A DNA stretch of 64,000 nucleotides, taken from the NCBI GenBank assembly GCA_038749595.1, contig JBCDHW010000006.1, positions 1 to 64,000 of the forward strand, in the 5' to 3' direction. The notes under the pieces are model-generated. The model was not told where the DNA came from. It searched no databases and saw only the letters and a list, made by a program, of their open reading frames with translations. Below are positions 33,882-42,597 of the stretch, piece by piece. The translations under genes and the position numbers were made by a program. The first letter of the stretch is position 1, and every line of letters begins with the position of its first letter. The stretch is from Parvularcula sp038749595. GTDB lineage: Bacteria; Pseudomonadota; Alphaproteobacteria; Caulobacterales; Parvularculaceae.

Positions 33882-34580
33882 ATGAATGATGTGCTCAGCA
33901 CACCGACAATGGTCACGTCAGACAAGACTGCACGCCAGATCTTTGACGATGTGATGGCCAATCCGGCGCGTGCACGGTTTGGCTTTGGCGAAAAACTCGC
34001 CGTCATCAATGTCGATCCGCAAAAGGCCTATACCCGGCCGGATCTGTTTCCGAAGACAGCCTACATCACCGATCCACGACAGATGGAGCATATCAGCGGC
34101 CTGTCCGACGCTGCCCGCGCAAAGGGCCTGCCAGTCGTTTGGACCCATGTGGCCTACATGGATGACGCCGCGGACGCAGGTGTGTGGGGTACACGTACGG
34201 ATACGCCGGACAGCCTCCAGAACATCAAGTACAATTCAGAGCGCCATGCGTTTGATGATCGGTGTTCGATCGATGAACGGGTGGATGCTGTGTACACGAA
34301 GCGTATGCCGAGCGCTTTTTTTGAAACGCCGCTGCAGAGCTTTCTCATCTGGCACAAGGTCGACACGTTGGTCATCACCGGCGGGTCGACATCGGGTTGC
34401 ATTCGAGCGACGGCGGTCGATAGCTTGAGCCGAGGATACCGCACCATTGTGCCGGTTGAATGCGTCGCGGATAAACACGAAAGCTACCACTTCGCAAACC
34501 TCACAGACCTTGCCTTGAAGTATGCGGACGTTGTGCCTGTGGTCGACGTCTATGCCGCTATCGAAGACTACCAACCGTGA
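33882..34580 (+). CDS. Isochorismatase-family amidohydrolase
   Basis: A 232-residue cysteine hydrolase with a complete triad: D45 in VINVDPQKAY, K140 in VYTKRMPSAFF and C173 in GGSTSGCIRATAVDSLSRGY. The last block is close to N-carbamoylsarcosine amidase and maleamate amidase forms, which release ammonia from an amide or ureide. It leads a rightward operon with two deacetylase-like hydrolases, a nitrilase-like protein and a YciI-like protein. In a cyclic-imide route it would hydrolyse the half-amide. The family is firm, the substrate inferred. Confidence 0.9.
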   Translation: MNDVLSTPTMVTSDKTARQIFDDVMANPARARFGFGEKLAVINVDPQKAYTRPDLFPKTAYITDPRQMEHISGLSDAARAKGLPVVWTHVAYMDDAADAGVWGTRTDTPDSLQNIKYNSERHAFDDRCSIDERVDAVYTKRMPSAFFETPLQSFLIWHKVDTLVITGGSTSGCIRATAVDSLSRGYRTIVPVECVADKHESYHFANLTDLALKYADVVPVVDVYAAIEDYQP

Positions 34581-35524
34581 CCCATAGCGACCCTAACCTC
34601 TACGACTATTGGCCCTATGAGGGACGTCCGAAAATCGTCTGGCCGGGCGGCAAGAAATTGGCGTTTTGGATCGCTCCCAACATTGAATATTATGAGTTTT
34701 TGCCGCCCGATAATCCCCATCGGCAACCGTGGCCCCGCGGCAATCCTGACGTGGTGGGCTATTCCCAACGAACATGGGGGAACACCGTCGGTCACTGGCG
34801 GATGATGGATCTGTTCGACAAGTACAACCTACGCGGATCAATCTCGCTGTCGGTTGGTCTGATTGACCACCACCCCGAGATTATTGAGGCGTGTAACGCG
34901 CGAAATTGGGAGTTCTTCAGCCACGGGATCTACAACACGCGCTTCTCGTATGGCATGGACGAAGCGCAGGAACGCGCCGTGCTCGACGATTCCATCCGCA
35001 CCGTACAGGAGGCGACAGGGCAGCGTATTCGCGGCTATTTGGCGCCCGCTCTGACGCATACGGAGCTTACACTCGACCTGATTGCTGAGTACGACTTCTG
35101 GTACACCTGTGATCTCTTTCAGGATGACCAACCGCAGCCTCTGAAAACCAAAACCGGGCGGCTTTGCTCAATGCCCTACTCGCTGGAGGTCAACGACGTC
35201 ATCACATACTCCGTTCAAGGGTGGTCACCTGATCATTATACGGATTTGTTGACTAAGCACTTTGATCAGCTGTTGTTAGAAGGCGAACAGTCGGGGACGG
35301 TGATGTGTATCCCGCTCCATGCTTACCTAGTCAGCCAACCCCATCGCCTGCGCGCGTTCGAGCGGGCGCTAGCGCATATCACTCAGCATCAAGACGATGT
35401 CTGGTTCGCGACAGGCACAGAAATCGCGGGGCACTTCAGGGACACCTATTGGCACCAAAGCTTAGGGGATATTTCTGCACGCGGTGTTTCGACGGGAGGG
35501 ACCGGCTTTGCCCCTGCCCGATAG
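34577..35524 (+). CDS. Polysaccharide-deacetylase-fold hydrolase, PuuE/cyclic-imidase-like (paralogue 1)
   Basis: A 315-residue cytoplasmic protein of the NodB-fold clade that includes allantoinase PuuE and the cyclic-imide hydrolases. Instead of the D-D metal motif of chitin deacetylases it has APNIEYYEF, with a glutamate, and EFFSHGIYNTRF, with a His-Gly, as in that clade. The GTG start overlaps the isochorismatase stop by 4 bases. It probably opens a C-N bond of a cyclic imide, ureide or similar ring, feeding the amidase next to it; no sugar polymer is expected. Confidence 0.82.
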   Translation: MTHSDPNLYDYWPYEGRPKIVWPGGKKLAFWIAPNIEYYEFLPPDNPHRQPWPRGNPDVVGYSQRTWGNTVGHWRMMDLFDKYNLRGSISLSVGLIDHHPEIIEACNARNWEFFSHGIYNTRFSYGMDEAQERAVLDDSIRTVQEATGQRIRGYLAPALTHTELTLDLIAEYDFWYTCDLFQDDQPQPLKTKTGRLCSMPYSLEVNDVITYSVQGWSPDHYTDLLTKHFDQLLLEGEQSGTVMCIPLHAYLVSQPHRLRAFERALAHITQHQDDVWFATGTEIAGHFRDTYWHQSLGDISARGVSTGGTGFAPAR

Positions 35525-36419
35525 TTACCTCACTTATTCCGAGCGCAAGCGGGGGATGGATAATCCATTCTACGGCTGGGACCCGACGGCGCACCGCTCG
35601 CCCGTTGCCCTCCCCGGCGGTGTCAAAGCGATGGCGACCATCGTGGTGCCGGTTGAATTCTTTCCCCTTGATCCTCCGTCCATTCCTTTCACGCACCCCG
35701 GCGCGATGAAAACACAGTACCCAGATCTTCGGCACTACACGGTCCGAGACTATGGGAACCGTGTTGGCATCTTCCGGCTTCTCCGGCTTTTTGAGCGACA
35801 CCAGATCCGGGCCACCTTTGCCGTGAACGCGGCAATCGCCGACCGCTATCCTCCTCTTGTGGAAGCGATCTCTTCCGGTGGACATGAAGTTGCCGCCCAC
35901 GGCGTTTCCACCGCGCATATCCATCATGGAGGCTTGCCAGAGGCCGATGAACAGGCGCTGATCGCGACATGCCGCGACACCTTCCCCACGGCGCGGACAT
36001 GGATGAGCCCTGCACGGAACGAAAGCACCCGCACGCTGGGGCTTTTAGCAGCGGCGGAATTTAACGTATGCCTCGATTGGGAACCCGACATGCGCCCGGT
36101 TACGATGCATACGGACAGCGGAAATATCGAGGCGATCGCGCATTATAACGAATTGTCTGATGTTAAACTGATGAGCGATCGGGGCCAATCCGAAGAAACG
36201 TGGGGTAAGCAGATCATCGATGCTGCCGACGACCACCTTCTTCGGCACCCTGATGAGGGCGCTGGTGCTTTTGCGTTCACGCTAACACCGTACGTTGCCG
36301 GTCAGCCATTTCGGATTGCCGCTGTCGACAACGTTCTCGCCGCACTGAGCGCCATGGACGGCCTGAAAATCGCGCCTGCCTGCGATGTTGCTGACGCCTT
36401 TGCCCGGGCGCGCACGTGA
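35508..36419 (+). CDS. Polysaccharide-deacetylase-fold hydrolase, PuuE/cyclic-imidase-like (paralogue 2)
   Basis: About 303 residues, with the same clade features as its neighbour: IVVPVEFFPLD in the first motif and HEVAAHGVSTAHIHHGG in the second, then a RTWMSPARNEST segment. It is clearly diverged from paralogue 1, so a different substrate or partner function is likely. The start is uncertain: TTG 35508 has GGGAGGGA in front, but an ATG at 35556 is possible. It overlaps the preceding gene by 17 bases and the nitrilase-like gene by 4. Confidence 0.78.
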   Translation: MPLPDSYLTYSERKRGMDNPFYGWDPTAHRSPVALPGGVKAMATIVVPVEFFPLDPPSIPFTHPGAMKTQYPDLRHYTVRDYGNRVGIFRLLRLFERHQIRATFAVNAAIADRYPPLVEAISSGGHEVAAHGVSTAHIHHGGLPEADEQALIATCRDTFPTARTWMSPARNESTRTLGLLAAAEFNVCLDWEPDMRPVTMHTDSGNIEAIAHYNELSDVKLMSDRGQSEETWGKQIIDAADDHLLRHPDEGAGAFAFTLTPYVAGQPFRIAAVDNVLAALSAMDGLKIAPACDVADAFARART

Positions 36420-37534
36420 ATCGCCGTCAACTCCTTCTGGCGGCGGGCGCAACGGGTCTCAGTCTCGGCATATCTTCTGCCCAAGGAACATCCTCTATGC
36501 GTTACACAGCACTCGCACTGCAGACCGTCTGCGACGCGGTGAACCAAGACAGGAACCCGCGAAGCGCCCGCGCGCGGATGGAAGCGTCGATCGATCGGGT
36601 CCGCGGACAAATCGCATCCGCGAAGGGGTTCCTGCAGGGGTTCAACGGGTATGATGTCAAACTGGTCGTGCTCCCCGAGTACTGGATGACAGGGTTCCCG
36701 CTGCGCGAAAGCCGAGAGGAATGGCAAGCAAAAGCGGCGATCGACCAGGATGGGGCGTTTACTGACAAGCTGTCCGCCCTTGCGAGCACCTTCAAGATTT
36801 TTCTGTGCTCGAACCATTATGAGAATGATCCAGCGTTTCCGGATCTCTACTTTCAGTCGAACATCATCTTCGGTCCGAATGGAGACATCGTGCTCCGCTA
36901 CCGGCGGATGATTTCTCTCTACACCCCAAGTCCCTACGATGTTTGGGATCAGTTTCTTGACGCCTACGGAGCAGACGCAGTGTTCCCTGTGGTGGAAACG
37001 GAAATCGGAACACTCGGCACGGTCGCGAGCGAGGAAATTCTGTATCCGGAAATTGCCCGAATGGTCGTCTTCAAAGGCGCTGAGATCCTCCTCCACCCAA
37101 CGTCAGAGGTTGGGGCACCAACGCTGACGCCGAAACACATCGCGAAAAAAGCGCGCGCGGTAGAGAACATCGCATACGTTGTTTCTGCAAACTCGGCGTC
37201 TATTATCGGCACGCCCGTTCCCGCAGCATCGACCGATGCGATGTCGATTATTTTAGACGCCTACGGACGAACGCTCGCAGAGGCTGGCTCCGGAGAGACC
37301 CTCAACGCCAACGCCGTGCTCGATATCGGCGCTTTGCGCGAGACCCGGCGGAAGACGGGGATGACCAACACGTTGTCGCGCCTCCCCAACGCTGCGTTCG
37401 CGGGCGGGTATGCGGCCGCAAACCATGCGCCACCCAACCGCACACCGAACGGGCAAATGATCGAAAAGTCTGAGGCCATCGCAGCTCAGCAGAGCGTGAT
37501 CGATCGCCTCAGTGCTGCTGGCATTTTGAAATAG
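36416..37534 (+). CDS. Nitrilase-superfamily protein lacking the catalytic Cys, with a twin-arginine-type leader
   Basis: A 372-residue carbon-nitrogen-hydrolase fold. The leader NRRQLLLAAGATGLSLGISSAQG looks like a twin-arginine (Tat) export signal. The base E88 is kept (LPEYWMTGFP). The catalytic Lys position reads RYRRM (R164) and the catalytic Cys position in GTVASEEILYPE reads Ala (A204). Normal amidase chemistry is therefore unlikely; binding, or altered chemistry, is more probable. The GTG start overlaps the preceding gene by 4 bases. The substitutions rest on my manual alignment to the family pattern. Confidence 0.72.
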   Translation: MNRRQLLLAAGATGLSLGISSAQGTSSMRYTALALQTVCDAVNQDRNPRSARARMEASIDRVRGQIASAKGFLQGFNGYDVKLVVLPEYWMTGFPLRESREEWQAKAAIDQDGAFTDKLSALASTFKIFLCSNHYENDPAFPDLYFQSNIIFGPNGDIVLRYRRMISLYTPSPYDVWDQFLDAYGADAVFPVVETEIGTLGTVASEEILYPEIARMVVFKGAEILLHPTSEVGAPTLTPKHIAKKARAVENIAYVVSANSASIIGTPVPAASTDAMSIILDAYGRTLAEAGSGETLNANAVLDIGALRETRRKTGMTNTLSRLPNAAFAGGYAAANHAPPNRTPNGQMIEKSEAIAAQQSVIDRLSAAGILK

Positions 37535-37546
37535 GAGAGCCCACGC

Positions 37547-37975
37547 GTGACGACCGATTTCCCGACAACGCCGCCGTACGTTTCGCGGCTTGAGCAGAAG
37601 TGTTTCCTCGTGATTTGTCGCGACGGACCAGGCAGCGCTGCTCTGCGCTCCGAACACCTTGCGGGGCACCTCGCACACGTTGAGGAGCATTGGACCCGAT
37701 ACGTCACTGCCGGGCCCATCCGCGAGCCTGGGGGAGAAGCCCTGGTCGGATCAGTCTTTCTCGTCCTCGCTTCCGATCTCGCTTCGGCCAAAACGCTGAT
37801 GGAGGGCGATCCGTATATTACCTGCGGGATGTACGCCACGATCGAGTACAAGGAATTCTCGAACTCCATTGGCCAGTATATCGGCGGCAAAATCTGGGAG
37901 AGCGTCGAGGCTATCGCGCACCGAGCGGCCGGCGGACCCACCAACGACCTTAGTCGAGGGACGGGCAGCGCCTAA
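37547..37975 (+). CDS. YciI-like small protein
   Basis: A 142-residue protein with a ferredoxin-like YciI domain (FLVICRDGPGSAALRSEHLAGHLAHVEEH, later AGPIREPGGEALVGSVFLV and MEGDPYITCGMY). YciI proteins are often dehalogenase-like or ring-handling accessory enzymes, but the role is not settled. The histidines in the first block could be catalytic. It starts at GTG after GGAGAG and ends the isochorismatase operon. The tail after the domain (residues 110-142) is unassigned. Confidence 0.72.
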   Translation: MTTDFPTTPPYVSRLEQKCFLVICRDGPGSAALRSEHLAGHLAHVEEHWTRYVTAGPIREPGGEALVGSVFLVLASDLASAKTLMEGDPYITCGMYATIEYKEFSNSIGQYIGGKIWESVEAIAHRAAGGPTNDLSRGTGSA

Positions 37976-38049
37976 GCATCGGTTGACAGCACCACCCACT
38001 GCGCGTTGTGGTTTGCGCTTTGCGTTTGAACCTCGGATGGCGGTGAGCA

Positions 38050-38847
38050 ATGGCGGACGGAGATGCATTCAGGCTTTCATCGGACGATATTCACCCATCG
38101 TCCGGCACGCCGCTTTACCAGCAGGTCTATGATCTCCTCCGTGGACACATCGTTTCTGGCAGGCTGAAGCTGCACGACCGCCTACCCGCGGAACAAGAGC
38201 TGACGCAGCTGCTCGGCATCTCACGGATCACCGCAAAGCGAGCGATGCAGGAGCTGGCCCTCGCAGGCCTTGTGCGTCGGCAGCGCGGCATCGGCACGGT
38301 CGTGACCTACGACGCGTCTGCGCCAGTCGTGAAGGGACAGTTCAACACGCTGATCGAGGGCCTGACCCGCATGGGACTCGATACGGATGTGCGGTTGCTC
38401 GACGTCACGGTTGGCGTTGCCAGCCCCGCAATCGCCGAGGCGCTTCAATTGCAGCCCGACGATACGGTGCAGCGAATCGTCCGGCTCCGGTACCTCGACG
38501 GGCAGCCGTTCTCGCATCTCATCACCTATATTCCCGAGGACATTGCCGACGGATACGACCAGGGAGACTTGGCGACCGAGTCCCTTCTCGCGCTCCTGGA
38601 GCAAGCCGGTCACCGGCCGGTCTCCGCCGATCAAACGATCTCCGCCACGGCTGCTGAAGCTCCGGTCGCGACTAATCTCGGTGTAACGCCTGGTGCTCCG
38701 CTGCTCAAAATCCACCGGATTATGCGCAACAAAGACGGCCGACCCGTTCAAGATCTCACTGCACACTACCGGGCCGACCGATTCGCCTATCAAATGACCT
38801 TGAGCCGCCCCAACGAAGCTGCGTCGGATTGGACCACAGCGGATTAA
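38050..38847 (+). CDS. GntR/HutC-family regulator (GntR-1)
   Basis: A 265-residue regulator. Residues 20-90 form a GntR winged helix (PLYQQVYDLLRGHIVSGRL and LLGISRITAKRAMQELALAG). Residues about 100-250 form a UTRA ligand domain (QFNTLIEGLTRMGLD... LKIHRIMRNKDGRPVQDL). It most likely represses the motif 1 promoters and is released by a pathway metabolite, since it is the only regulator inside the motif 1 region; this link is inferred from position. Its own promoter holds no motif 1 site, so autoregulation is not evident. Confidence 0.9.
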   Translation: MADGDAFRLSSDDIHPSSGTPLYQQVYDLLRGHIVSGRLKLHDRLPAEQELTQLLGISRITAKRAMQELALAGLVRRQRGIGTVVTYDASAPVVKGQFNTLIEGLTRMGLDTDVRLLDVTVGVASPAIAEALQLQPDDTVQRIVRLRYLDGQPFSHLITYIPEDIADGYDQGDLATESLLALLEQAGHRPVSADQTISATAAEAPVATNLGVTPGAPLLKIHRIMRNKDGRPVQDLTAHYRADRFAYQMTLSRPNEAASDWTTAD

Positions 38848-38863
38848 GGGGATGGCAGCCTTC

Positions 38864-38885
38864 GGCAAATGATATATCTTTTGCC
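38864..38885. promoter_or_regulatory. Motif 1 operator, site C (oxidase operon)
   Basis: GGCAAATGATATATC followed by TTTTGCC gives a near-perfect 22-base palindrome, with one mismatched pair. It ends 14 bases before the TTG start of the membrane-protein gene and sits next to its ribosome-binding site, so a bound repressor would block transcription of that operon. Confidence 0.85.
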
Positions 38886-38899
38886 CGAGGAGAGTTTGC

Positions 38900-39562
38900 T
38901 TGCTGACGACCGCTATTCTGTCGCTTTTGCACGTGCTGGTATTTGTCTACTGGCTCGGCGGCGATTTAGGCGCGTTTTATGCGAGCCGTTACCTCACCAA
39001 ACCTGACGTTTCGCGCGATCGCCGTATGCTGGCGGCAACCATGGTTGGCGACGTCGATATGGCTCCGCGGACAGCCTTGATCCTAGCCCTGCCCACAGGT
39101 TTGGCTTTGGCGGAAGCCAAGGGCTGGATCACCATTGGTTGGCCTTTCGTGGCCGTCGTGGTGCTGGTTTCCGCGGCATGGCTCGCGATTGCTTGGCAGC
39201 GCCACCTGAACCACGGCGCGCCGAACCCGATGCTTCAAAACGTCGACATGGGGCTCCGCTGGGCCTTGGTCGGGGGGCTCTCCAGTGCCGCGGTGGCCGG
39301 GGCCGTCGGACTGATTGATTTGCCGACATTTCTGGCCGTGAAGTTTGTCGCTCTCGCGGGTTGTGTCCTGATGGGACTGATCATCCGGCGCACCCTGACC
39401 CCGCTTTTTCCGGCCCTTGGCGCTCTTGCCGGAGGCGGTGATACAGCCGCGGCCGAGGCGACGATTGCGCAGACGCTTATCCGCGCACGACCCCAGGTCA
39501 AAGTGATCTGGACTCTTTTGCTCATTGCGGCCCTGTTTGGGCTATGGACGCCATCGCTTTAA
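38900..39562 (+). CDS. Multi-pass membrane protein
   Basis: A 220-residue protein with five or six membrane segments (ILSLLHVLVFVYWLGGDLGAF, TALILALPTGLALA, FVAVVVLVSAAWLAIAW, ALVGGLSSAAVAGAVGLI, FLAVKFVALAGCVLMGLII, VIWTLLLIAALFGLW). A first helix with His and an early GGDLGAFY is reminiscent of cytochrome b or CopD-like proteins, so electron transfer for the following FAD enzyme is possible. The TTG start has GAGGAG at 7 bases. It heads the operon with the oxidase fusion. Confidence 0.7.
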   Translation: MLTTAILSLLHVLVFVYWLGGDLGAFYASRYLTKPDVSRDRRMLAATMVGDVDMAPRTALILALPTGLALAEAKGWITIGWPFVAVVVLVSAAWLAIAWQRHLNHGAPNPMLQNVDMGLRWALVGGLSSAAVAGAVGLIDLPTFLAVKFVALAGCVLMGLIIRRTLTPLFPALGALAGGGDTAAAEATIAQTLIRARPQVKVIWTLLLIAALFGLWTPSL

Positions 39563-39582
39563 AGGACCGGGAGAACGAATCC

Positions 39583-42500
39583 ATGCCCTATGATGATCGC
39601 GAACTGACCCCAGCGCTCTCCGAACTCCAAAATCTTCTTGGTGCTGACGGGTTTCAACTCACCGCCGATCAACGCGGCCTGATGAGTGAGGATATCTGGG
39701 CCCGCGGCGAACTCGCCGCCTTTGTGGCAAGCCCTTCAAATACGGAGGCCCTTCAAAAAACCGTCGCGCTCGCCCATCGACATGGGCTGTCTTTGAACCC
39801 TCGCGGCGGGGGTATGTCGTATACAAAGGGTTATACGCCAGACCGCCCCGGTGTGGGGAGCCTTGATCTCTCCCGCATGAACCGGATCATTGAGGTCAAT
39901 ACGGACGATATGTACGTCACTGCTGAAGCGGGCGTGACGTGGAAAGACCTCTACGAAGCTCTAAAACCTCTTGGAGTGCGTACCCCATTTTGGGGGCCGC
40001 TTTCAGGGATCAGCTCCACCATTGGCGGTGGGCTGTCGCAAAACAACGCGTTCTTCGGCGCGGGAACGTACGGAACGACCGGGGATAGCGTCCTCTCTGT
40101 AACCGTCGTGCTCGCAGACGGCACGTTAATCCGTACAGGAACTGCAGGCACGAAAGGTGGGAAGCCGTTCTGGCGGCATTACGGCCCCGATCTGACGGGC
40201 CTGTTTTGCGGGGATGCCGGCGCGCTCGGCTATAAAGCGGAGATCACCTTCCGCCTCATCCCACTCCCCGAGGCGGAGGATTGGGCAAGCTTCGAGTTCC
40301 CCACGCAAGACGCCTGCGCCGAAGCGATGAAGCATGTCGGGAAAACGGGGCTGGCCTGCGAAGTCTTTGGTTTCGACCCGAATTTGACAAAATTGCGGCT
40401 CAAGCGCGCATCGCTCCTTGCTGATGCCAAGACGCTTAAAAATGTCGTATCTGGACAAAAATCACTCTTCCAAGGCATCAAGGAAGGCGCCAAAATCGCC
40501 CTTGCGGGCCGCGGTTTTATGGAAGCCGAGAGTTGGTCACTCCACCTTATCGTTGAAGATGCGACTGATGAAGCCGTTAGGACAAAGATGGCTAGACTGA
40601 AGGCGATATGCGAACAGGCGGGCGGCAAGGAAACGGAAAACTCAATCCCAAAGATCATCCGTGCCAATCCTTTCACCCCACTGAACAATATCATTGGACC
40701 GAGCGGCGAACGGTGGGTCCCGATTCATGGAATTGTGCCGATGAGCGCCGGGCCAAGTGTGTGGCGAGAGATCAAAGCATCGTTCGATGCGATCCAAAAC
40801 GAACTCGACAAGCACAACGTTGATACCGGCTTCCTGATCACGACTCTCGGCACCACAGGATACCTTATTGAACCTGTTTTTCTGTGGCCGGACGAGTTAT
40901 TCGCGATCCACGAAGAGACTGTCGAAACAAGTTACCTGAAAAAGACCGGATCCTTGCCGCGCAACCCCGATGCGACAGCTGTGGTAACCAAAGCGCGCGA
41001 GATCGTGCTCGACATCTTTAGCAAGCACCAAGCTGCCCATTTTCAAATCGGACGAACCTATCCGTATAAGGAAGAGCGCGAGCCTGCGGGCCTGGAACTG
41101 CTCGAACGCATCAAAAATCTTGTCGACCCAGAGGCCAAGGTGAACCCTGGTGCGCTTGGTCTTGGCGCGCCCAGCGCCTCCATGATCAAAATCCGCAATC
41201 CGCGAACCGGGCAGCATGACACTGAAATCGAAAGGATTTCTCCTGAGGCTCTGAAAGCGCAAGTTGCTGCACACCGCGCCGCAGCGCCTCAATGGCAGAG
41301 CCAATCCACAACCGAACGATGTGCCCACCTCAGCCGTTTCGCCGACGCACTTGCGCGGCACAAATCGGCCATCGCCGACGCGCTCGAGCGCGATACCGGG
41401 AGGCGCCGGATCGCCCGGATGGAAGTCGACGGGGCCATCGGTTCCATTCGCGGCTGGATCCAGCAGGCCCCGCACCTTCTGTGTACGGACTGGGTCGAGG
41501 GGCGCACGAACCCGGCCATAAAACACACGGGCCAATATGTTCCGTACACTGTTGTTGGCGTGATCTCCCCTTGGAATTTTCCGCTGACACTGAGCATGAT
41601 CGACACCATCCCCGCGCTGCTTGCGGGATGTACGGTCGTCATTAAACCGTCAGAAGTCACCCCCCGCTTTGCTGCGCCTCTCCGCGCGGCGATCGCTGAG
41701 GCAGGGCTCGACGCAGTCCTCACGCTCGTCGACGGTGATGGATCAACCGGCAGTCTGCTGACGAAAAGCGTCGACCTTGTCTGCTTTACGGGATCCGTAG
41801 CCACAGGACGCAAAGTTGCGGCCACCGCAGCCGAAGCGATGATCCCTGCCTACTTAGAACTTGGCGGTAAAGACCCACTGGTCGTCTTGGACGGATCAGA
41901 CCTTGAAAAAGCAACGGACGCAGCGCTTCGCGGATCAGTCCTCTCGACAGGACAAGCCTGCCAGTCGATCGAGCGGATTTACGTGGCACGGCAGCTTTTC
42001 GAGCCTTTTGTCAAGCGTCTGGTCGATAAAGCTCGCGCGGTCGAGCTCAACTGGCCCGATATTGACAAAGGCCACATAGGTCCGATCATCTTTGATCAGC
42101 AGGCGGACATTCTGCAGACGCACATTGACGATGCGGTGGCCAAGGGCGCACGGGTGCTCTCAGGCGGGAGCATTGAAAACCATGGGGGCGGATTATGGCT
42201 GCGACCAACCGTGCTGACCGATGTCAATCATGACATGATAGTTATGCGCGAAGAGACGTTCGGCCCGATCCTCCCTGTGATGGCGTTTGACAGCACAGAC
42301 GAAGCGATAAGCCTCGCAAATGACACGGACTTTGGTCTCTCCGCTGCTGTGTTCGGCCCTACGTTAGAAGCCGCAGAAATGGTCGGCCGACGGATCAATG
42401 CGGGCGCGATCAGCCTGAATGATGCTGCGCTCACTGCTCTGTTCCACGAAGCGGAGAAGAACAGCTTCGGACTGTCCGGCCTCGGACCATCAAGAATGGG

Positions 42501-42597
42501 CGCGGCGGGTTTCCAACGCTTCACACGGCGGAAAGCGCTCATCGCGCAGGCGGGTTCACCCGCACCGATTGACACCTTCCGCGAGGACGCTGAGTGA
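39583..42597 (+). CDS. Fusion of an FAD-linked oxidase and an aldehyde dehydrogenase
   Basis: A 1004-residue protein made of two enzymes. The first 530 residues are an FAD-linked oxidase: a PCMH-type FAD domain (LNPRGGGMSYTKGY, GVTWKDLYEAL, IGGGLSQNNAFFG) and a C-terminal cap ending VDPEAKVNPGALG. Residues about 545-1000 are an aldehyde dehydrogenase with E759 in LELGGKDPLV and C793 in STGQACQSIERIY. An alcohol could be oxidised to an aldehyde by the first half and to an acid by the second, with channelling. The real ATG follows GGGAG at 39583. No stop or frameshift is seen. Confidence 0.9.
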   Translation: MPYDDRELTPALSELQNLLGADGFQLTADQRGLMSEDIWARGELAAFVASPSNTEALQKTVALAHRHGLSLNPRGGGMSYTKGYTPDRPGVGSLDLSRMNRIIEVNTDDMYVTAEAGVTWKDLYEALKPLGVRTPFWGPLSGISSTIGGGLSQNNAFFGAGTYGTTGDSVLSVTVVLADGTLIRTGTAGTKGGKPFWRHYGPDLTGLFCGDAGALGYKAEITFRLIPLPEAEDWASFEFPTQDACAEAMKHVGKTGLACEVFGFDPNLTKLRLKRASLLADAKTLKNVVSGQKSLFQGIKEGAKIALAGRGFMEAESWSLHLIVEDATDEAVRTKMARLKAICEQAGGKETENSIPKIIRANPFTPLNNIIGPSGERWVPIHGIVPMSAGPSVWREIKASFDAIQNELDKHNVDTGFLITTLGTTGYLIEPVFLWPDELFAIHEETVETSYLKKTGSLPRNPDATAVVTKAREIVLDIFSKHQAAHFQIGRTYPYKEEREPAGLELLERIKNLVDPEAKVNPGALGLGAPSASMIKIRNPRTGQHDTEIERISPEALKAQVAAHRAAAPQWQSQSTTERCAHLSRFADALARHKSAIADALERDTGRRRIARMEVDGAIGSIRGWIQQAPHLLCTDWVEGRTNPAIKHTGQYVPYTVVGVISPWNFPLTLSMIDTIPALLAGCTVVIKPSEVTPRFAAPLRAAIAEAGLDAVLTLVDGDGSTGSLLTKSVDLVCFTGSVATGRKVAATAAEAMIPAYLELGGKDPLVVLDGSDLEKATDAALRGSVLSTGQACQSIERIYVARQLFEPFVKRLVDKARAVELNWPDIDKGHIGPIIFDQQADILQTHIDDAVAKGARVLSGGSIENHGGGLWLRPTVLTDVNHDMIVMREETFGPILPVMAFDSTDEAISLANDTDFGLSAAVFGPTLEAAEMVGRRINAGAISLNDAALTALFHEAEKNSFGLSGLGPSRMGAAGFQRFTRRKALIAQAGSPAPIDTFREDAE

